Below, in pieces: positions 62,103-64,000 of a stretch of 64,000 nucleotides of DNA. The stretch is from contig NZ_JAINVF010000004.1 of assembly GCF_020400585.1 (NCBI RefSeq), forward strand, positions 124,001 to 188,000, in the 5' to 3' direction. The number at the start of each line of letters is the position of its first letter. The stretch's first letter is position 1. Below the pieces are notes generated by a model. The model was not told the DNA's origin. It was given only the letters and a program-made list of their open reading frames with translations, and did no database searches. The translations under genes were made by a program, and so were the position numbers. The DNA is from Streptomyces sp. NK08204. Its GTDB lineage: Bacteria; Actinomycetota; Actinomycetes; Streptomycetales; Streptomycetaceae.

Positions 62103-64000
62103 TCAGGATTCTGCGTGGTCGCGGTCGATGACGATCGCATCCTGCCGGCCCGAGTCGATCGCCCGGAACCGGACCAGCGGGCGACCGGTTCCCACGGACG
62201 ACTCCGGTGCGACGAAGGAGAAGGCCATGACGACGTCACCCGGGGCCACCGTCCCGTCGGGGGCGAGGGCGGGCTCGGACTCGACCACCGGGTAGAGCAG
62301 CAGTGCCCCTCGGCGCGGGTGCGCGAGATGCTCCACCGACGCGTTCCCGGCCGTCTCGACTGCGCCCGCGATGCGCAGGACGGCGGCGCGGTGCTTGGGT
62401 TCACTGAGTGCGCCGAAGAGCGAGCCGCGTCGACGGGTACGGCGGGCCAGGGTGAGGGGGCCGTTCCCCAGGATGCGGGCTTCCACGCGCTTGGCCGAGG
62501 TCTGCATCGGCGTGATCACGATCCAGTCGTCGATCGTTGCCGGCTGCCGCCCCGCTTCCAGCAGGAACTCCAAGTGCGGCGAGAACTGGCTCGGAATCGA
62601 CCACCGCAGGTCGCACAGCACGCCGGTCAGCGTCTCGTGCGAGACCGTGCCCACGCGCGCCTCGTACATGGGGCCGTCCCCGACCGACAGGCCCACAGGG
62701 TCCTGACCCAGCGCCGCGAGCACCGGCTCCCAGCACTCGGTGTTGTGAGCCAGCCAGTCCGGGTCGTCCGGGTAGGCCGTCGGCTCCACCCATGTGCCGG
62801 GCGACCTCACCTCCACCAACTCCGCGTTGAACATCTTGTTCCGAGCCGACGGCTTCACCCACGGCAGATGTTGGGCCACCAACGGCGGGATCTGGGCCGG
62901 GGTCACCTGGGGGTGGCCGTCCACCAAGGGGGCGTAGCGGGCCAGTTCGGCCCGGAACAGTTCCTCGTCGCGGCAGATGGCTTCGAAGGCCTCGTACAGA
63001 TCGACTGTCTTCGCGGCCCGTCCCTTGCCGAGCTGCTCCTCGCGGCCGATGTACAGCCGCACCAGGTCCCGGTACCCGGGGCGGAAGCCGAACCAGCGGC
63101 CCATCTGCATCAGGGTGTCGGCCTGCTGCGTCGTACGGCGGTAGTACGAGATCGTCAGCCCCTCCACGGTGAACCCGCGGGACAGCTTGGTGCCGCCCAC
63201 GAGGATCTTCCAGACGTTCGGGGTGCGGTCGAAGTCCAGGTCGGGCTGGGCGTAGTCGCGCTCGCTCTCGCCGTTGACGACCATGACGGGACTGCCGCCC
63301 TGATTGATCAGTCGGCGGGCCATGGAGACGTACGGCTTGAGGTCCGCGTAGGTCGCGGGAGTCGCCAGGAAGCCGTCCGAGTGAGGGTGGAAGTCCTTGT
63401 CGAAGAGCGCTGCCAGGCGCGTGTGGCCTTCCGGGCCCGTGTATGCGGCGTTGCGCCACATGGTCTCGATGCGCTCGGCGAGGGCCGCATGTTCGGCCAT
63501 GCGGACCGATTCGTGCACGAGCATCGTGTGGTGCCGGAACGGGCCGGAAGGTACTCCGTGCTCGGCGCGGTAGAGCTTCAGCGCGCCCGTGAGGACGAAG
63601 GCGTCCAGGGCCTCCTGGAGACGGTTGCCCGTGGAGTCGTAGATGCCTCGGACATGCTTCTTCTCGGCCTCGCCTTCGGTGCCGTCGACGGTGTCCAGGT
63701 CATGGAAGTCCTGAACGCCCATGTAGCCGATGGGACGGGGGAGGGAGATCAGGAAGTCGCGCGGGAAGAGATCCTCTTCGTCACCCGGGTCGATGAACAC
63801 GTTGGCGAACGGAGTCGCGGTGTAGCCGACGTACTGCGCGCGGGGGAGCAGTTTGAGGAGGGCGCTGATCTGGCCGTTGATCGCGGTGCGGGTCACCGTG
63901 CCGGCCTCCCACTTCTTCGGGTCCGTGGTGTTCACCGAGGCCTGGTCCGACTCGTCGTCGATGATCAGGGCCGGTATCTCGCCGAGGATCGGGCCGATCT
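62103..64000 (-). CDS. Z1-domain helicase-like ATPase, N-terminus outside the window
   Basis: At least 632 residues are visible; the frame is open to the right edge. IPALIIDDESDQAS (near 63960) is the Walker B, with DDES in place of DEAD. YVGYTATPFANVFID, WKILVGGTKLSRGFTVEGLTISYYRRT, and DTLMQMGRWFGFRPGYRDLVRLYI (motif VI) are the marks of the Z1 (endonuclease-associated) domain family. Z1 proteins accompany 5mC methylases, Vsr nucleases and GHKL ATPases in restriction-like loci, where they are thought to translocate DNA. The stop lies 22 bp before the Vsr start, so it leads that operon. Confidence 0.88.
   Translation of the reverse strand, partial: IGPILGEIPALIIDDESDQASVNTTDPKKWEAGTVTRTAINGQISALLKLLPRAQYVGYTATPFANVFIDPGDEEDLFPRDFLISLPRPIGYMGVQDFHDLDTVDGTEGEAEKKHVRGIYDSTGNRLQEALDAFVLTGALKLYRAEHGVPSGPFRHHTMLVHESVRMAEHAALAERIETMWRNAAYTGPEGHTRLAALFDKDFHPHSDGFLATPATYADLKPYVSMARRLINQGGSPVMVVNGESERDYAQPDLDFDRTPNVWKILVGGTKLSRGFTVEGLTISYYRRTTQQADTLMQMGRWFGFRPGYRDLVRLYIGREEQLGKGRAAKTVDLYEAFEAICRDEELFRAELARYAPLVDGHPQVTPAQIPPLVAQHLPWVKPSARNKMFNAELVEVRSPGTWVEPTAYPDDPDWLAHNTECWEPVLAALGQDPVGLSVGDGPMYEARVGTVSHETLTGVLCDLRWSIPSQFSPHLEFLLEAGRQPATIDDWIVITPMQTSAKRVEARILGNGPLTLARRTRRRGSLFGALSEPKHRAAVLRIAGAVETAGNASVEHLAHPRRGALLLYPVVESEPALAPDGTVAPGDVVMAFSFVAPESSVGTGRPLVRFRAIDSGRQDAIVIDRDHAES

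Overview
The window is high-GC DNA (roughly 70%) with the codon bias, GTG/TTG starts and gene order of a Streptomyces chromosome. Several blocks match the arrangement I know from Streptomyces cores: pncB-pncA beside clpS, mec-cysO-cysM, the two GlcNAc PTS permease genes next to nagF and rph, then a bifunctional penicillin-binding protein and bcp. Positions 1 to about 40300 look like ordinary chromosome, and 40495 to the right edge looks like a defence and regulatory accessory island.

Left half. A secreted M6 metalloprotease (612-2960) is followed by a 181-bp MITE-like inverted-repeat element (3451-3631) whose arm supplies or preserves the stop codon of nicotinamidase pncA. pncB reads from an apparently leaderless promoter that shares a 56-bp spacer with clpS. 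An amino-acid permease carries a structured, unclassified mRNA leader (6870-7002). The CysO-dependent cysteine pathway follows (Mec protease, a 31-residue leader peptide ending in Cys, CysO ending GGMA, CysM). A sedolisin, a lipoprotein, a membrane-anchored PemK-like protein and an MBL hydrolase lead to the GlcNAc phosphotransferase genes, which carry three DasR-type (dre) operators.

Middle. RNase PH, a three-gene ABC exporter, a very long-tailed class A PBP, Bcp peroxiredoxin, a response regulator/histidine kinase/lipoprotein operon, a FemX-MurJ couple, an L,D-transpeptidase with a TTG start, a degenerate HNH endonuclease pseudogene beside tRNA-Leu(UAG), RdgB, a DUF445 protein and an SGNH hydrolase. 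Much of this stretch concerns the cell envelope.

Right third. A WhiJ-type trio (DUF397 protein, Scr1/DUF5753 HTH regulator, divergent GHKL ATPase) stands at the edge of a defence island. The island has two parts. The first is a translationally coupled four-gene operon on the minus strand: a sacsin-like GHKL ATPase fused to an SF2 helicase, a UvrD-like SF1 helicase, DrmA and DrmB. These last two are core DISARM proteins, but no DrmC and no methyltransferase sit in this operon. The second is a plus-strand operon (HTH-GHKL ATPase, an unknown protein, an LWW-motif protein) that converges on a minus-strand operon of a Z1 helicase (cut by the window edge), a Vsr-type nuclease and two C5-methyltransferase-like proteins. 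One of these two lacks the catalytic Pro-Cys motif. The coupled helicase/GHKL/DrmAB operon and the active-plus-dead methylase pair are the most novel-looking content.
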